Below are positions 51,524 through 60,943 of a DNA stretch of 64,000 bases, piece after piece. The DNA comes from Deltaproteobacteria bacterium (GTDB lineage: Bacteria; Desulfobacterota; Desulfomonilia; UBA1062). The position numbers were made by a program, and so were the translations under genes. Location: the NCBI GenBank assembly GCA_018433085.1, contig JAHDRW010000022.1, positions 98,225 to 162,224 of the forward strand. Reading direction: 5' to 3'. The first letter of the stretch is position 1. Every line of letters begins with the position of its first letter. Under the pieces are notes generated by a model, which saw only the letters and a list, made by a program, of their open reading frames with translations, did not search any database and had not been told where the DNA came from.

Positions 51524-52266
51524 TGGACTTTCTCGGGCACATGAGGCAACTGGCGAAGCAGAGAGCTGCCGGGCTTCCCGCCGGGGATCCCGGCTTCCCC
51601 TCCCGGCCGCATCTTCGATCGTTCAAAGACGCACTCACCGGCATGGCCGTGATCGCTGAGGTGAAGTACGCCACGCCGGCCGACGGGCACCTGGGTATAC
51701 GCACGAGCCCCTCCGGGCTTGCCGCCGAGTACGAGGTCCTGGGCGCCTCGGCCATATCCTGCCTCACCGAGCCCATGTTTTTTGCCGGGAGCGCGGAGCA
51801 CCTCGCCGAGATCAGGAAGAGCTCACGGCTCCCCCTGCTCATGAAGGACTTCATTGTTGACGAGCGCCAGTTGTGCCAGGCCAGGTCCTTAGGCGCCGAC
51901 GCGGTTCTGCTCATCACCGAGATGCTCTCGGCAGAAGAGCTCGGTCGGCTCTTTTCCTTCGGCAGATCCCTCGGGCTGGACTGTCTGGTCGAGGTGCACG
52001 GCCTACAAGGGCTGGACAAGGCCCTCGATATCGGGGCTGACATCATCGGGGTGAATGTGCGGAATCTCGCGACGCTCAAGGTCGAGCCAGAGCGTCACGA
52101 GGAGATGGCAGGCCTTCTGCCTCCCGGGGTGGTCAAGGTGGCCGAGAGCGGGATCACATCAGCGAAGAGGCTTGAGGAGCTCGGGCGAATGGGCTACGAC
52201 GCGGCGCTCATCGGGCGGGCCATGGTCAACGAGCAGACCCGCAGGGGGATATTCAGATGTGGGTGA
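51520..52266 (+). CDS. trpC: Indole-3-glycerol phosphate synthase
   Basis: 248 residues, a TIM barrel. The catalytic lysine is in AEVKYATPADG (K49), a form that departs from the usual K-x-x-S-P-S-x-G loop; further conserved parts are LMKDFIVDERQL, GADAVLLITEML, LVEVHG, GVNVRNLATL and VAESGI. It closes the indole ring of CdRP. The loop deviation could affect phosphate or substrate contacts. The end overlaps trpF by 10 bases. Confidence 0.9.
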   Translation: MMDFLGHMRQLAKQRAAGLPAGDPGFPSRPHLRSFKDALTGMAVIAEVKYATPADGHLGIRTSPSGLAAEYEVLGASAISCLTEPMFFAGSAEHLAEIRKSSRLPLLMKDFIVDERQLCQARSLGADAVLLITEMLSAEELGRLFSFGRSLGLDCLVEVHGLQGLDKALDIGADIIGVNVRNLATLKVEPERHEEMAGLLPPGVVKVAESGITSAKRLEELGRMGYDAALIGRAMVNEQTRRGIFRCG

Positions 52267-52832
52267 AGATCTGCGGCATCACCCGCTACGAAGACGCCAG
52301 GGCGGCGTGTGAATACGGCGCGGACGCCGTGGGATTCGTGCTCACCCAAAGCATGAGGCGGGCGGACCCGCATCTGGTGGGCTCGTGGATTCACGAGATC
52401 CGGGGCGTGGAAAAGGTCGGGGTATTCAGGGACGAAGATCCCGGGTACATCGCGGAGATCTCGAAGAGGCTGGGGCTCGATGTGGTTCAGCTCCACGCGC
52501 CGCTCGTACCGGCGCACCGGGTGCTGCTCGATAATTTCCAGATCATCGCGGCCCTGAAGGAGGCGGAGCCGGGCCTCGAGCTCGCCCGGATTCCGGATGG
52601 CTTTCCCTGCCGTGTTCTCCTGGACCCGAGCATGGGCACCGGCAGAGCAGGTAGCTGGAAACGCCTCGACATCCCCTTTATCCTTGCCGGAGGGCTCACC
52701 CCGGAGAACGTCGGGCAGGCAATCTCTCAGGCAGGGCCTTCCGGGGTGGACGTGAGCTCCGGGGTGGAGGCGGCGCCCGGAATCAAGGACAGGGAAAAGA
52801 TCCGGAAATTCATCCAGGAGGCAAGGAAATGA
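52257..52832 (+). CDS. trpF: Phosphoribosylanthranilate isomerase
   Basis: 191 residues. Catalytic cysteine in VKICGITR and aspartate in LDPSMGTGR; the phosphate-binding end is GGLTPENV and [13 protein letters not shown]. It performs the Amadori rearrangement of phosphoribosylanthranilate. It is separate from TrpC, with a 10-base overlap at the front and a 4-base overlap with trpB. Confidence 0.95.
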   Translation: MWVKICGITRYEDARAACEYGADAVGFVLTQSMRRADPHLVGSWIHEIRGVEKVGVFRDEDPGYIAEISKRLGLDVVQLHAPLVPAHRVLLDNFQIIAALKEAEPGLELARIPDGFPCRVLLDPSMGTGRAGSWKRLDIPFILAGGLTPENVGQAISQAGPSGVDVSSGVEAAPGIKDREKIRKFIQEARK

Positions 52833-53980
52833 AAGGCTATTTCGGAGAGTTCGGCGGGCAGTACGTACCGGAGACTCTGCTCCCTGCCCTGCAGGAGCTG
52901 GAAAAAGAGTTTTCAGCCGCGTGGGGCGACCGTGAGTTCCGGGACGAGTTCGCGGGCTATTTAAGGGACTATGTGGGCAGGCCCAGTCCCGTAACCCATG
53001 CGCGCAGGCTCTCAAAGCATCTGGGCATCGGGGTCTGGCTCAAGCGGGAAGACCTGAACCACACCGGCTCCCACAAGATCAACAACGCCATCGGCCAGAT
53101 CCTCCTGGCACGGCGGATGGGCAAACAGAGGATCATCGCCGAGACCGGGGCGGGCCAGCACGGAGTCGCCACCGCCACCGCCTGCGCGCTGTTCGGACTC
53201 CCCTGCGTCGTATACATGGGCACCCTGGACATCGAGCGGCAGCACATGAATGTCGAGCGCATGCGGCTTCTGGGCGCGGAGGTGGTCCCCGTGTCCACGG
53301 GCACCGCGACCCTGAAGGACGCCACCAGCGAGGCCATCCGCGACTGGGTGACCAACGTGGACACCACCTACTACCTTCTGGGCTCGGCTGTGGGGCCTCA
53401 TCCTTACCCGACGCTGGTGAGGGAATTTCAGCGAGTCATCGGCGAAGAGGCCAGAGGGCAGATCCTCAGGCACACCGGCTCGCTGCCCCGTGCCGTCATC
53501 GCCTGTGTGGGCGGTGGGAGCAATGCAATCGGCATATTCTCAGGCTTCATGAACGACCCGGTCGAGCTCATCGGTGTCGAGGCCTACGGGGACGGGAACG
53601 GCCGACACGGCGCCAGCATCTGTTTCGGCATCCCGGGTGTCCTGCACGGGGCGCGCTCGCACCTGCTGCAGAATCGGGACGGCCAGGTCCTGGACACCCA
53701 CTCGGTCGCGGCCGGGCTCGATTATCCCGGGGTGGGGCCGGAGCACAGTTTCCTCTCGTCAACCCGCAGGGCCCGGTACGAGCTGGTGGACGACCGGCAG
53801 GCCCTGGACGCCTTCAGGCTCCTGAACCGAATGGAGGGGATCGCGCCCGCACTGGAAAGCGCCCATGCGATCGGCTTTCTCACGCAGTATGCAAAGGAGC
53901 GCCCCGGTGCGACCGTGCTGGTGAACCTTTCCGGCCGGGGAGACAAGGACCTGCACACGGTTTTACAGGAGGGGTTATGA
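52829..53980 (+). CDS. trpB: Tryptophan synthase beta chain
   Basis: 383 residues. Begins [12 protein letters not shown], as in the TrpB1 type. The PLP lysine is K83 in [12 protein letters not shown]; the phosphate of PLP binds at [20 protein letters not shown] contains the catalytic glutamate. It condenses indole with serine. The end overlaps trpA by 4 bases. Confidence 0.97.
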   Translation: MKGYFGEFGGQYVPETLLPALQELEKEFSAAWGDREFRDEFAGYLRDYVGRPSPVTHARRLSKHLGIGVWLKREDLNHTGSHKINNAIGQILLARRMGKQRIIAETGAGQHGVATATACALFGLPCVVYMGTLDIERQHMNVERMRLLGAEVVPVSTGTATLKDATSEAIRDWVTNVDTTYYLLGSAVGPHPYPTLVREFQRVIGEEARGQILRHTGSLPRAVIACVGGGSNAIGIFSGFMNDPVELIGVEAYGDGNGRHGASICFGIPGVLHGARSHLLQNRDGQVLDTHSVAAGLDYPGVGPEHSFLSSTRRARYELVDDRQALDAFRLLNRMEGIAPALESAHAIGFLTQYAKERPGATVLVNLSGRGDKDLHTVLQEGL

Positions 53981-54732
53981 TTGCGGAAGCGGTACGCGCG
54001 AACAAAAAGGCGGTCATCCCCTATGTGACGGCAGGGCTGCCCGATCTGGACACCACGGGAGAGATCGTCCGGGCGCTCGGCGACGCCGGTGCGGCGGCCA
54101 TCGAGATCGGGATTCCCTTTTCCGACCCCATGGCGGACGGTCCGGTGCTCCAGAAGGCCTCGCATCGGGCTCTCAAGGCAGGCTTCACCCTGGAGGGCCT
54201 CCTGCCCAGGCTGGCAAAGTGGAGTGCCTCGGTTAGCGCCCCGCTGATCGTGATGTCGTACATCAACCCCCTCATGCGCCGCGGTTTGGCAGAGACGCTC
54301 GCCCGGCTGAGTGACAGCGGGATCCAGGGCGTCATCGTCCCGGACCTGCCCTGTGATGCCTCGGGCATCCACGAGATGTGCCGGGATATCGGCATGGACC
54401 TCATCCGGCTCGTGGCCCCCACCACGTCCGAAGAGCGGCGGCGGGAGGTCGTATCCCAGTGCAGCGGCTTTGTGTACGCGGTCACGGTCAAGGGGGTGAC
54501 CGGCGCCCGGTCGAGCCTGCCCGCAGAGGTGCGCCGGCAGGTGAAAAGCATCAAATCCCTCACGGATCTGCCCGTATGCACAGGGTTCGGCGTATCCACC
54601 GCGGCCCAGGTCGAAGAAATGCTCTCCTTTGCCGACGGGGTGATCGTGGGCAGCCATCTCATGGCCAGGGTCATGGAGGCGAAAGAGCCGGTTGAGGAGG
54701 CGGGAAATACACTCAAAATCCTGATGGCGTGA
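53977..54732 (+). CDS. trpA: Tryptophan synthase alpha chain
   Basis: 251 residues, a TIM barrel. Catalytic residues are E43 ([10 protein letters not shown]) and D54 (MADGPVLQ). [23 protein letters not shown] and [10 protein letters not shown] cover the lid loop and phosphate site. It splits indole-glycerol phosphate and channels indole to TrpB. Last gene of the trpEGDCFBA operon. No strong terminator is visible directly behind. Confidence 0.96.
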   Translation: MIAEAVRANKKAVIPYVTAGLPDLDTTGEIVRALGDAGAAAIEIGIPFSDPMADGPVLQKASHRALKAGFTLEGLLPRLAKWSASVSAPLIVMSYINPLMRRGLAETLARLSDSGIQGVIVPDLPCDASGIHEMCRDIGMDLIRLVAPTTSEERRREVVSQCSGFVYAVTVKGVTGARSSLPAEVRRQVKSIKSLTDLPVCTGFGVSTAAQVEEMLSFADGVIVGSHLMARVMEAKEPVEEAGNTLKILMA

Positions 54733-54877
54733 TCTCTCCCCTGAATCCCCCTTCGCATATGATTTTTTCAGGATGAGAAGCATGGGGCTCTTTCCCCTTA
54801 AGCCTGCGTGAGAAGCAAGGTTCAGGGCTTTCCCTCAGAGGTTTATATCGCATCGGTTGTTCCGAATAGGAGGTATC

Positions 54878-54991
54878 ATGTCTGTCTACCGTAGTTGTGA
54901 CCTTCACGGCACCGGGAGGAAAGACCGTTTTATGGTACACGCTAAAACTTATTTTTCTGAAAGCTGCCTCTTCCATAGAGTGTACCGGTGA
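54878..54991 (+). CDS. Possible 37-residue protein after trpA
   Basis: ATG 54878 is preceded by TAGGAGG with a good 6-base spacing, and the frame encodes 37 residues starting MSVYRSCDLHGTGRK. It is basic, has three cysteines and shows no known family. The last 50 bases overlap the end of the phosphoethanolamine-transferase-like gene on the other strand. The ribosome binding site is better than those of many genes here, but coding is unproven. Confidence 0.3.
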   Translation: MSVYRSCDLHGTGRKDRFMVHAKTYFSESCLFHRVYR

Positions 54992-56588
54992 TGAACAGCC
55001 TTTCTTCTGGAAGCTCGTCAAAAATGCTGGCGCCATAATAGTTGGAGATCTTTTCTGCTGGATATCCCATGATAGCGAGAAGGGTCGGGAAGATATGAAA
55101 GTGGCTGATCCTGCCGTAATTATGAGCAAAGGTGCCGGCCATCCTTTCATCCAGGGCGGCGGTGACCCTTTCGTTCATGGGGAAAAACATGAACGGTACC
55201 GCTGCCTGGCTTCTGGGGGCATCTCCCCCCACGCAGTGTGTTGCCGGCAAGGTTCGATACTCCTCTATGCTCTGGCCGTGATCGGAAGTATATAGTACAA
55301 GAACATCCTTATCCTGGAACACGGGGAGCAGCCGTTCGAAAAATCCGTCGACCGACCAGAGCACGGCATTGTAGTAGCTGTTGAGCACGGATTGAAGGTC
55401 AATATCATTCACATCACTGATAGTCGGGGTGAAGCGTTTGCATTCATGGGGATAATCATTCTCGTAGCAGAAGTGACACCCATATTTGATCATGTAAATA
55501 AAACTCGATTCATGGGAATTGATTATTTCATCCACCATTTCGATCATTTTATAGTCGATGCAGCAATTCTCTATCCCGCTATATTCTTTTCTGACACAAC
55601 GATAGCTGTCGATGAACTCAATGTCGCTTTCCCCCATGTAATCCCTTGGCCTCCCCCAGGAATTGGGGCCGTCGAGAAAAAAGGTTTGATACCCTGCCCT
55701 TTTTGCATACTGAAACAGATTCGGCTGTTTCAGCGTTTCATAATCCACGTCGGGTAACTGATCGATACCGACGCCTGTTTCAAGAATGATGTTCGTAGTC
55801 GAGCTGCAATTGGTACACGAACTCGCGATGCCGAAGTTCCTGATATTTTTAGAAACACTCTCCAGAAAGGGGGTTGTCTCGATGTCATATCCGTTTATGC
55901 TCAACATGTCTCCGCGGATGCTCTCATCGATAACGAAAATGATGTGCTTGGCAAGAGCTTGTCCGGAAGTATCGAAAAAAGGATCGGATCTCTCCACCCG
56001 GGGAGGAGCATCGGAAAAAGCAGTATAGGTAAGGATAGGCACCTCATACATGATAGGGAATTGAGAGATGTCACCCAGGGTCCTTTCATTGATGACATAT
56101 ACAGGGAATATCGAAAGGACAGCTGCGAGGGCGAAAACCGGGCTGATCCTAGGGAGAAAGGTATTATGAGCAGTCTCGACCGCAAGAATGAAAGAGAATG
56201 CGATGATGACCGGCCAGAGGCAATGCGGATAAAATGTCTGCAATGCCTCGCCGGCAAAAAACAGGTTCGACAGGGCAGTCTTGGCATCGTGAAAAGTATA
56301 CCCATAACCGTTAATGTTCTTATAACTGAGAAAAAGACTGATGGATAGAAAGCTTATGAGGTAGGAGCAATAACGCAGCGCTGTGCTTCTCGATGCGTAA
56401 AGCGATACCAGGCCTGCAACCGCAGCCAGGTAGGTCAGTACATAAAACGAGGTCTTCGGAAGTCCATGATATACATACAATCGTTTGATCAGATGGATGA
56501 TATTCCCAATTCCACCGTCCATCCAGGCACAGGCGACAGCTATGACGAGAAACAGCCCCGCCAATTTCACTGTGTCTATAATCCTCAT
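54942..56588 (-). CDS. Phosphoethanolamine transferase-like membrane sulfatase
   Basis: 548 residues from ATG 56588; a TTG seven codons upstream is possible. Four or five membrane segments (residues 1-175) precede a periplasmic alkaline-phosphatase-fold domain. Landmarks are IIFVIDESIRGD (metal ligands), CTNCSSTTNIILETG with the threonine nucleophile, and LYTSDHGQSIEEY, then AAVPFMFF. EptA/CptA-type enzymes move phosphoethanolamine from phosphatidylethanolamine to lipid A or core sugars. The coding sequence is less GC-rich than its neighbours, in keeping with transfer. Confidence 0.85.
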   Translation of the reverse strand: MRIIDTVKLAGLFLVIAVACAWMDGGIGNIIHLIKRLYVYHGLPKTSFYVLTYLAAVAGLVSLYASRSTALRYCSYLISFLSISLFLSYKNINGYGYTFHDAKTALSNLFFAGEALQTFYPHCLWPVIIAFSFILAVETAHNTFLPRISPVFALAAVLSIFPVYVINERTLGDISQFPIMYEVPILTYTAFSDAPPRVERSDPFFDTSGQALAKHIIFVIDESIRGDMLSINGYDIETTPFLESVSKNIRNFGIASSCTNCSSTTNIILETGVGIDQLPDVDYETLKQPNLFQYAKRAGYQTFFLDGPNSWGRPRDYMGESDIEFIDSYRCVRKEYSGIENCCIDYKMIEMVDEIINSHESSFIYMIKYGCHFCYENDYPHECKRFTPTISDVNDIDLQSVLNSYYNAVLWSVDGFFERLLPVFQDKDVLVLYTSDHGQSIEEYRTLPATHCVGGDAPRSQAAVPFMFFPMNERVTAALDERMAGTFAHNYGRISHFHIFPTLLAIMGYPAEKISNYYGASIFDELPEERLFITGTLYGRGSFQKNKF

Positions 56589-56915
56589 AAAAGGCACCCC
56601 AGATATCAAGCAAGGTCATCAAGCAGCACTGTGGGATAAATATCATAGGAGGAAGTTGTTCACAATATTTTCTCCCAAGCTACTCGAACACCCCTTCCAA
56701 GCCCGCTTCCTGAAGGACTTCAAAAGTGGGGTCACCTTTCCCTTAAAGATTTCAGGCTTCCACGGGGTCGAAGGGCTTGCCCTTCAAAGGTTCATACCAC
56801 TGATTGACTTTCTGCTGGAAACTGACAGGTTTCAGCACATTCAACGGGGCTCGGGTTCCGTATGTGCCCAAGCCCGGTTGATTGGGGAAAGATCTGATGA
56901 TATTTATTGGTTCAT
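56589..56915. other. Divergent intergenic region with coding remnant
   Basis: About 330 bases between two divergent genes. On the minus strand an open stretch with coding character but no start lies at 56752-56922 and is listed separately. No clear promoters could be assigned. Confidence 0.4.
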
Positions 56916-56922
56916 ATGAAGT
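56752..56922 (-). pseudogene. Open reading fragment without start, possible gene remnant
   Basis: 56 codons are open between stops on the minus strand, including LNVLKPVSFQQKVNQWY and EPLKGKPFDPVEA followed by TGA. The residue mix looks like the end of a real protein, with W, Y, Q and K at coding-like frequency. There is no start codon with ribosome binding site and the gene could not fit before the divergent neighbour. A decayed mobile-element or enzyme gene is one reading; chance is the other. Confidence 0.3.
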
Positions 56923-57842
56923 TTATTTGGAGCAATCTCCCTGTTTTCTTTATCTGGTTTGTGGGCCTGAGCGTGCTCAACAATGCCCTTCACCACATCG
57001 TTCCTCCACTGGAGAACATCGAGACGTTGTCTCTCCTTCCCCTTGCCGTCTCGCTCACTCTTCTCTGGTTTGCCTGCAGGAAGGAACAGGACTGGAAAGG
57101 AACTGCACGCATGTTTTTCCCCTGGGCCGCAGGTATGACGGCTCTCTATCTCACCCCGTTTCTGCACGGGCTATCCCTGCCGCTCGATGGGAAAACCCAG
57201 CGGCTGCTGTACGAGCTCAGCGCCCTCGTCCAGTTTGCAATTCTCCTTGTTCACGGGAGGACCTGGCTGGATCGATGGGACTGGATATGGATATTCGGCG
57301 TGACGCTTCTGTTCGGGGTGATCCTGGAGAACGGGGGAATTATGCTCGGCGTTTTCTCAGAGCCCGGATTTCTGCTGTATGTACCCGGTCTTCCTGCGCC
57401 CCTGGCAACGGCTCTCGGTTGGGTGAATGTGCTCTACTGCGCGTTTTTTGCGATAGAGAAACTGTTCCCTCCCATGCCGGCCGTAGCGAGGGGGCTGACG
57501 TGCGCCCTGATCGGTCTCTCGCTGGACATCCCCTTCGACCCGGTGGCCACCCGGCTCGGGTGGTGGGTGTGGGACGCGTCGCTTACATTGAAGATCTGGG
57601 ACGTCCCGACGGTCAACTTTATTGCCTGGTTCTGGGCGCTTTTCCCCTATGGGGCGGTGTACTATTGGGTGAAGCAAAGGGTGAACTACGGGGAGGGGAA
57701 AAAGGTGCTTTTGCTGGTAGGAAGCTTTCCCGCGATTCTGACGGCGGAGTTTCTGGGGGTTGTCGCAAGCCTGTCCCTCGCGGGAGACAGGGAAAGTCTT
57801 CTTATTTTCGAGAGGTTCTTCAGCTCTATCGGCCTGTTGTGA
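56916..57842 (+). CDS. Carotenoid-biosynthesis-type membrane protein (DUF422)
   Basis: 308 residues from ATG 56916, with about eight membrane segments. The pattern PFDPVATRLGWWVWDAS and VPTVNFIAWFWALF resembles the DUF422 family, which includes the carotenoid hydratase CruF. No other carotenoid gene is visible, so a different lipid or polyprenyl substrate is possible. TTG 56907 is an alternative start; there is no clear ribosome binding site. The stop overlaps the convergent glycosyltransferase gene by 17 bases. Confidence 0.65.
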   Translation: MKFIWSNLPVFFIWFVGLSVLNNALHHIVPPLENIETLSLLPLAVSLTLLWFACRKEQDWKGTARMFFPWAAGMTALYLTPFLHGLSLPLDGKTQRLLYELSALVQFAILLVHGRTWLDRWDWIWIFGVTLLFGVILENGGIMLGVFSEPGFLLYVPGLPAPLATALGWVNVLYCAFFAIEKLFPPMPAVARGLTCALIGLSLDIPFDPVATRLGWWVWDASLTLKIWDVPTVNFIAWFWALFPYGAVYYWVKQRVNYGEGKKVLLLVGSFPAILTAEFLGVVASLSLAGDRESLLIFERFFSSIGLL

Positions 57843-58980
57843 GATTCCTGTACAGGCCTTCGTATCGAGTGATCATGACCGGCAGGCTATAGTGATCCAT
57901 GATGCGTTTCCTGGCGCGCTCACCCATAGCCCTGCGTAAATCCGGCCCTGCATCAAGCAGACGCCGCCATGCGGAACACAGCGCCTGTGGATCTTTCTTC
58001 GGCACCACGAGCCCGGTGTCTCCCACCAACAAGGCAGAATCGCCCACATCGGTAACCACGCAGGGGATGCCTGTTGCCATTGCCTCCCCGATGGCGTTGG
58101 ACAGCCCTTCGCTGATGGAAGATGACGAAGCTATGTCCAGTGCGTTCAGAACCCGGGGTATATCCTTGCATTCATCCAGCAGGTGGATCCGGGACGATTC
58201 TCCGATGCCAGCCATAAGGGCCCGGAAATATTCGTTTGAAGGAGAAACCCCCTTACCCGCGAGAATGAAGTGGGAAGAGGGATGCGATCGGGAAAACAGG
58301 CTCACGGCCTTCAGGAAGGTGACGTGATCCTTCATGGGATCGAAGCGTGCGACAAGACCGATCACCGGGGCCTCGCGGGATATGTTCAAGGATGCACGTA
58401 CGTTCTCTCCTGCGGTTTTATCCGGCCGGAAGACGGTCGTATCGAATCCGTTCGGGATGACCTCCCAGACCTTCGACTTATATCCCATCCTCTCATGGTA
58501 TGATTTCCCCGCGTTCGAGTTCGCGATGATCCTGCGGGGGAGACGGGAAAAAAAAGAGCCGGCTCGCACCGTGAAACGGTAGAGCGGTGCGTAATGGACG
58601 AGATCCATGTCCGAGCAGCGGATATTCCATGCCACCTGCCCTCTTGTTTTAAAAAACAGGGCCATAAGATTTGCATGATACATCCACCCCTGGATGACAT
58701 GAGGCTTGTATTCCCCGACGATCCCGGCAAGGGAAAGCAAACCCCTGGGGTCAGGCAGGGATTTCTTCATGTTCAGGGTGCAGACCTTTATACCGGCCTC
58801 TCTCATCATGCGCCCGGTATGGCCCATGGATGTCAGGGAGACCACCATGCTGGAGAACAACGTGTTATCCATCCCGGTCACCAGACGATAGAGGGTCTGC
58901 TCCGCGCCCCCGACATCCAGGGTGGATATGATATGGAGCACCCTGACAGGTGTTCCCCGAGGCGGGCGCTTCTCACGCAC
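57826..58980 (-). CDS. Glycosyltransferase family 4 protein
   Basis: 384 residues from GTG 58980. A GT-B fold: the acceptor half starts VLHIISTLDVGGAEQTLYRL, the donor half has IPNGFDTTVF, VARFDPMKDH and the EGLSNAIGEAMATGIPCVVTDVGDS region in two blocks, with the ExxxxxxE motif. It moves a sugar from a nucleotide sugar to a surface glycan; donor unknown. It overlaps the upstream asparagine-synthetase gene by 8 bases, so they are cotranscribed. Confidence 0.9.
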   Translation of the reverse strand: MREKRPPRGTPVRVLHIISTLDVGGAEQTLYRLVTGMDNTLFSSMVVSLTSMGHTGRMMREAGIKVCTLNMKKSLPDPRGLLSLAGIVGEYKPHVIQGWMYHANLMALFFKTRGQVAWNIRCSDMDLVHYAPLYRFTVRAGSFFSRLPRRIIANSNAGKSYHERMGYKSKVWEVIPNGFDTTVFRPDKTAGENVRASLNISREAPVIGLVARFDPMKDHVTFLKAVSLFSRSHPSSHFILAGKGVSPSNEYFRALMAGIGESSRIHLLDECKDIPRVLNALDIASSSSISEGLSNAIGEAMATGIPCVVTDVGDSALLVGDTGLVVPKKDPQALCSAWRRLLDAGPDLRRAMGERARKRIMDHYSLPVMITRYEGLYRNLTTGR

Positions 58981-60880
58981 GATATCGCTGTCTCCACATC
59001 ATGAACACGAGCAGGAGCCAGATACGGTCCACTGCGACAGAACCCCTCTTTTGCCGGAACTCAGAAACCGTATCCATGATCGGGGCCGGGTCCAGATACG
59101 TTTGCGCACACAGTGCATCGTGATCGAGATGCATATTGACCATTTCCATGAGATCGTCGTGCAGCCAGCTGTAGATTGGCACGGCAAAGCCCTGTTTGGG
59201 CCGCAGGAACAGGTTCTCGGGGAGATACCGCTTCAGGAGCTGTTTCAGGATGTACTTGGTTTCACCGTTCCGGTATTTCATGTCTAAGGGAAGGGACCGG
59301 GAAAATTCCACGATCCGGTGATCCAGGAACGGATCTCTGCCCTCCAGACTGTTGTACATGGTTGCCCTGTCCACTTTTGTGAGGATGTCTTCCGGCAGGT
59401 AGTGTTTTAGATCCCAGGTCATCATTGCATCGAGGAGGTCCATACGAGAGTTGCCGAGTGGCGGTCGAGGATTCTCGTATCCCCCGGTCAGTCGGGCGAC
59501 CTCGTGGGGCAACCAGTATCCCACGGCGTAGGGGTAGGCGCCCCGGGCACTGCCGTTCCAGTAAGAAAGAACCGCCTCGAATTTCCGCATCCGGTCCTTG
59601 ATGGCAGGCAACCGCAGCTTCGGGTATGCCCGGGTCAGTGAGGCCGCTCTGTCGCTTCCCAAAAGGCCCAGCATCTTGCCAGCGGCACGGGGGAGAAACG
59701 AGGGGAGGTGCCTGGTGAACCTCTCCAGGGTGTTCATGACCCAGTAGCGGTGATAACCGCAGAACAGCTCGTCCCCGCCGTCTGCGGACAGGCTCACCTT
59801 GACGTGCCGCCGGGTGATCCTGGATACGATGGTGGTGGGTATCCCCGAGATATCTCCGAACGGCTCGTCATAGATATCCGGCCACAAGGGAAGAATCTCT
59901 TTTGCGTGCTCAGGGGTGACGATCTCTTCGATATGCTCGGTGCAGAGATGCTCGGCGATACGCCTTGCCCAGGCCGACTCGTCATAATTCTTCTCCGCAA
60001 AACCGATGGTGAATGTCCTGATGGGGGCATTTGTATTCTTGGCCAGGATCGCCGTCACCAGCGATGAGTCGATGCCTCCCGAGAGGAAAACGCCGACTGG
60101 AACATCGGCAATGAGCCGCCTGGAAAAGGCGTCGGTCATGATTTCCTCGAGATGGTCGATGAGCGGATTTTCATCATGGGAGGTCTCGGCCGGTGGGCTG
60201 AAATCTGTACAGGACCAATAGCAATGATCGCGTATCGCAAGGTCTGGGGAAACAGTCAGCCGGTGACCCGGTTCGAGCTTGCGGACATGGAGGAAGATCG
60301 AGCGCGGTGCGCCGATGTAACCATAATGGAGAAATTCGCCCAGCGCGGTCGGATCGATCTCCAGCCTGCCGTCGAGTCCGGCGTGAAGGGCCTTGAGTTC
60401 GGAGGCGAATGCGAAGACCCCGTTGTGACAGTAGTAATAAAGAGGCTTGATGCCTATGCGGTCGCGATACAGGTGCAGGACCTTCTCTGACGCATCCCAG
60501 ATCGCGAAGGCGAACATGCCGTTCAGCCGGCGGACGCACTCCGCCCCCCACTGGCAGAAGGCCTTGAGCACCACTTCGGTATCGGATGTGCTCTCGAAGG
60601 TATGCCCGAGATTCTCCAGCTCGCTGCGGAGTTCGCGGAAGTTATAGGTCTCCCCATTATAGCAGATGGTATGGCGGCCTGTGGTCATGGGCTGATTGCC
60701 CGCCTCGCTGAGGTCGATGATGCTCAGGCGCCGGTGCCCCATGGCCAGCCCGGCTTTTCCGTCAACGAAGAGGCCGGCGTTGTCCGGCCCGCCTCGGGAA
60801 AGCGTGTCCCGCATGGCCGTGCACCTGCGGGACAGCGCGGCGGGATTATCGTCCATCCAGATTCCGGCTATGCGGCACAT
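58973..60880 (-). CDS. Asparagine synthetase-type amidotransferase (copy 1)
   Basis: 635 residues. The N-terminal glutaminase begins with catalytic C2 (MCRIAGIW, where the usual third residue is G), then RGGPDN, HRRLSIIDLS, YNGETYN and SDTEVVL. The synthetase domain has the PPi-loop SGGIDSSLV and SLSADGGDELFCGY. It makes asparagine or amidates another acid using glutamine and ATP; in glycan gene clusters such AsnB homologues often amidate sugars or peptides. It lies between a glycosyltransferase and a second AsnB copy. Confidence 0.9.
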   Translation of the reverse strand: MCRIAGIWMDDNPAALSRRCTAMRDTLSRGGPDNAGLFVDGKAGLAMGHRRLSIIDLSEAGNQPMTTGRHTICYNGETYNFRELRSELENLGHTFESTSDTEVVLKAFCQWGAECVRRLNGMFAFAIWDASEKVLHLYRDRIGIKPLYYYCHNGVFAFASELKALHAGLDGRLEIDPTALGEFLHYGYIGAPRSIFLHVRKLEPGHRLTVSPDLAIRDHCYWSCTDFSPPAETSHDENPLIDHLEEIMTDAFSRRLIADVPVGVFLSGGIDSSLVTAILAKNTNAPIRTFTIGFAEKNYDESAWARRIAEHLCTEHIEEIVTPEHAKEILPLWPDIYDEPFGDISGIPTTIVSRITRRHVKVSLSADGGDELFCGYHRYWVMNTLERFTRHLPSFLPRAAGKMLGLLGSDRAASLTRAYPKLRLPAIKDRMRKFEAVLSYWNGSARGAYPYAVGYWLPHEVARLTGGYENPRPPLGNSRMDLLDAMMTWDLKHYLPEDILTKVDRATMYNSLEGRDPFLDHRIVEFSRSLPLDMKYRNGETKYILKQLLKRYLPENLFLRPKQGFAVPIYSWLHDDLMEMVNMHLDHDALCAQTYLDPAPIMDTVSEFRQKRGSVAVDRIWLLLVFMMWRQRYRA

Positions 60881-60943
60881 GGGATATAGACAGGATTGTA
60901 TGCCGATTCGGTATTGAGGGTTGTCATGCCTGACTTCATACGT

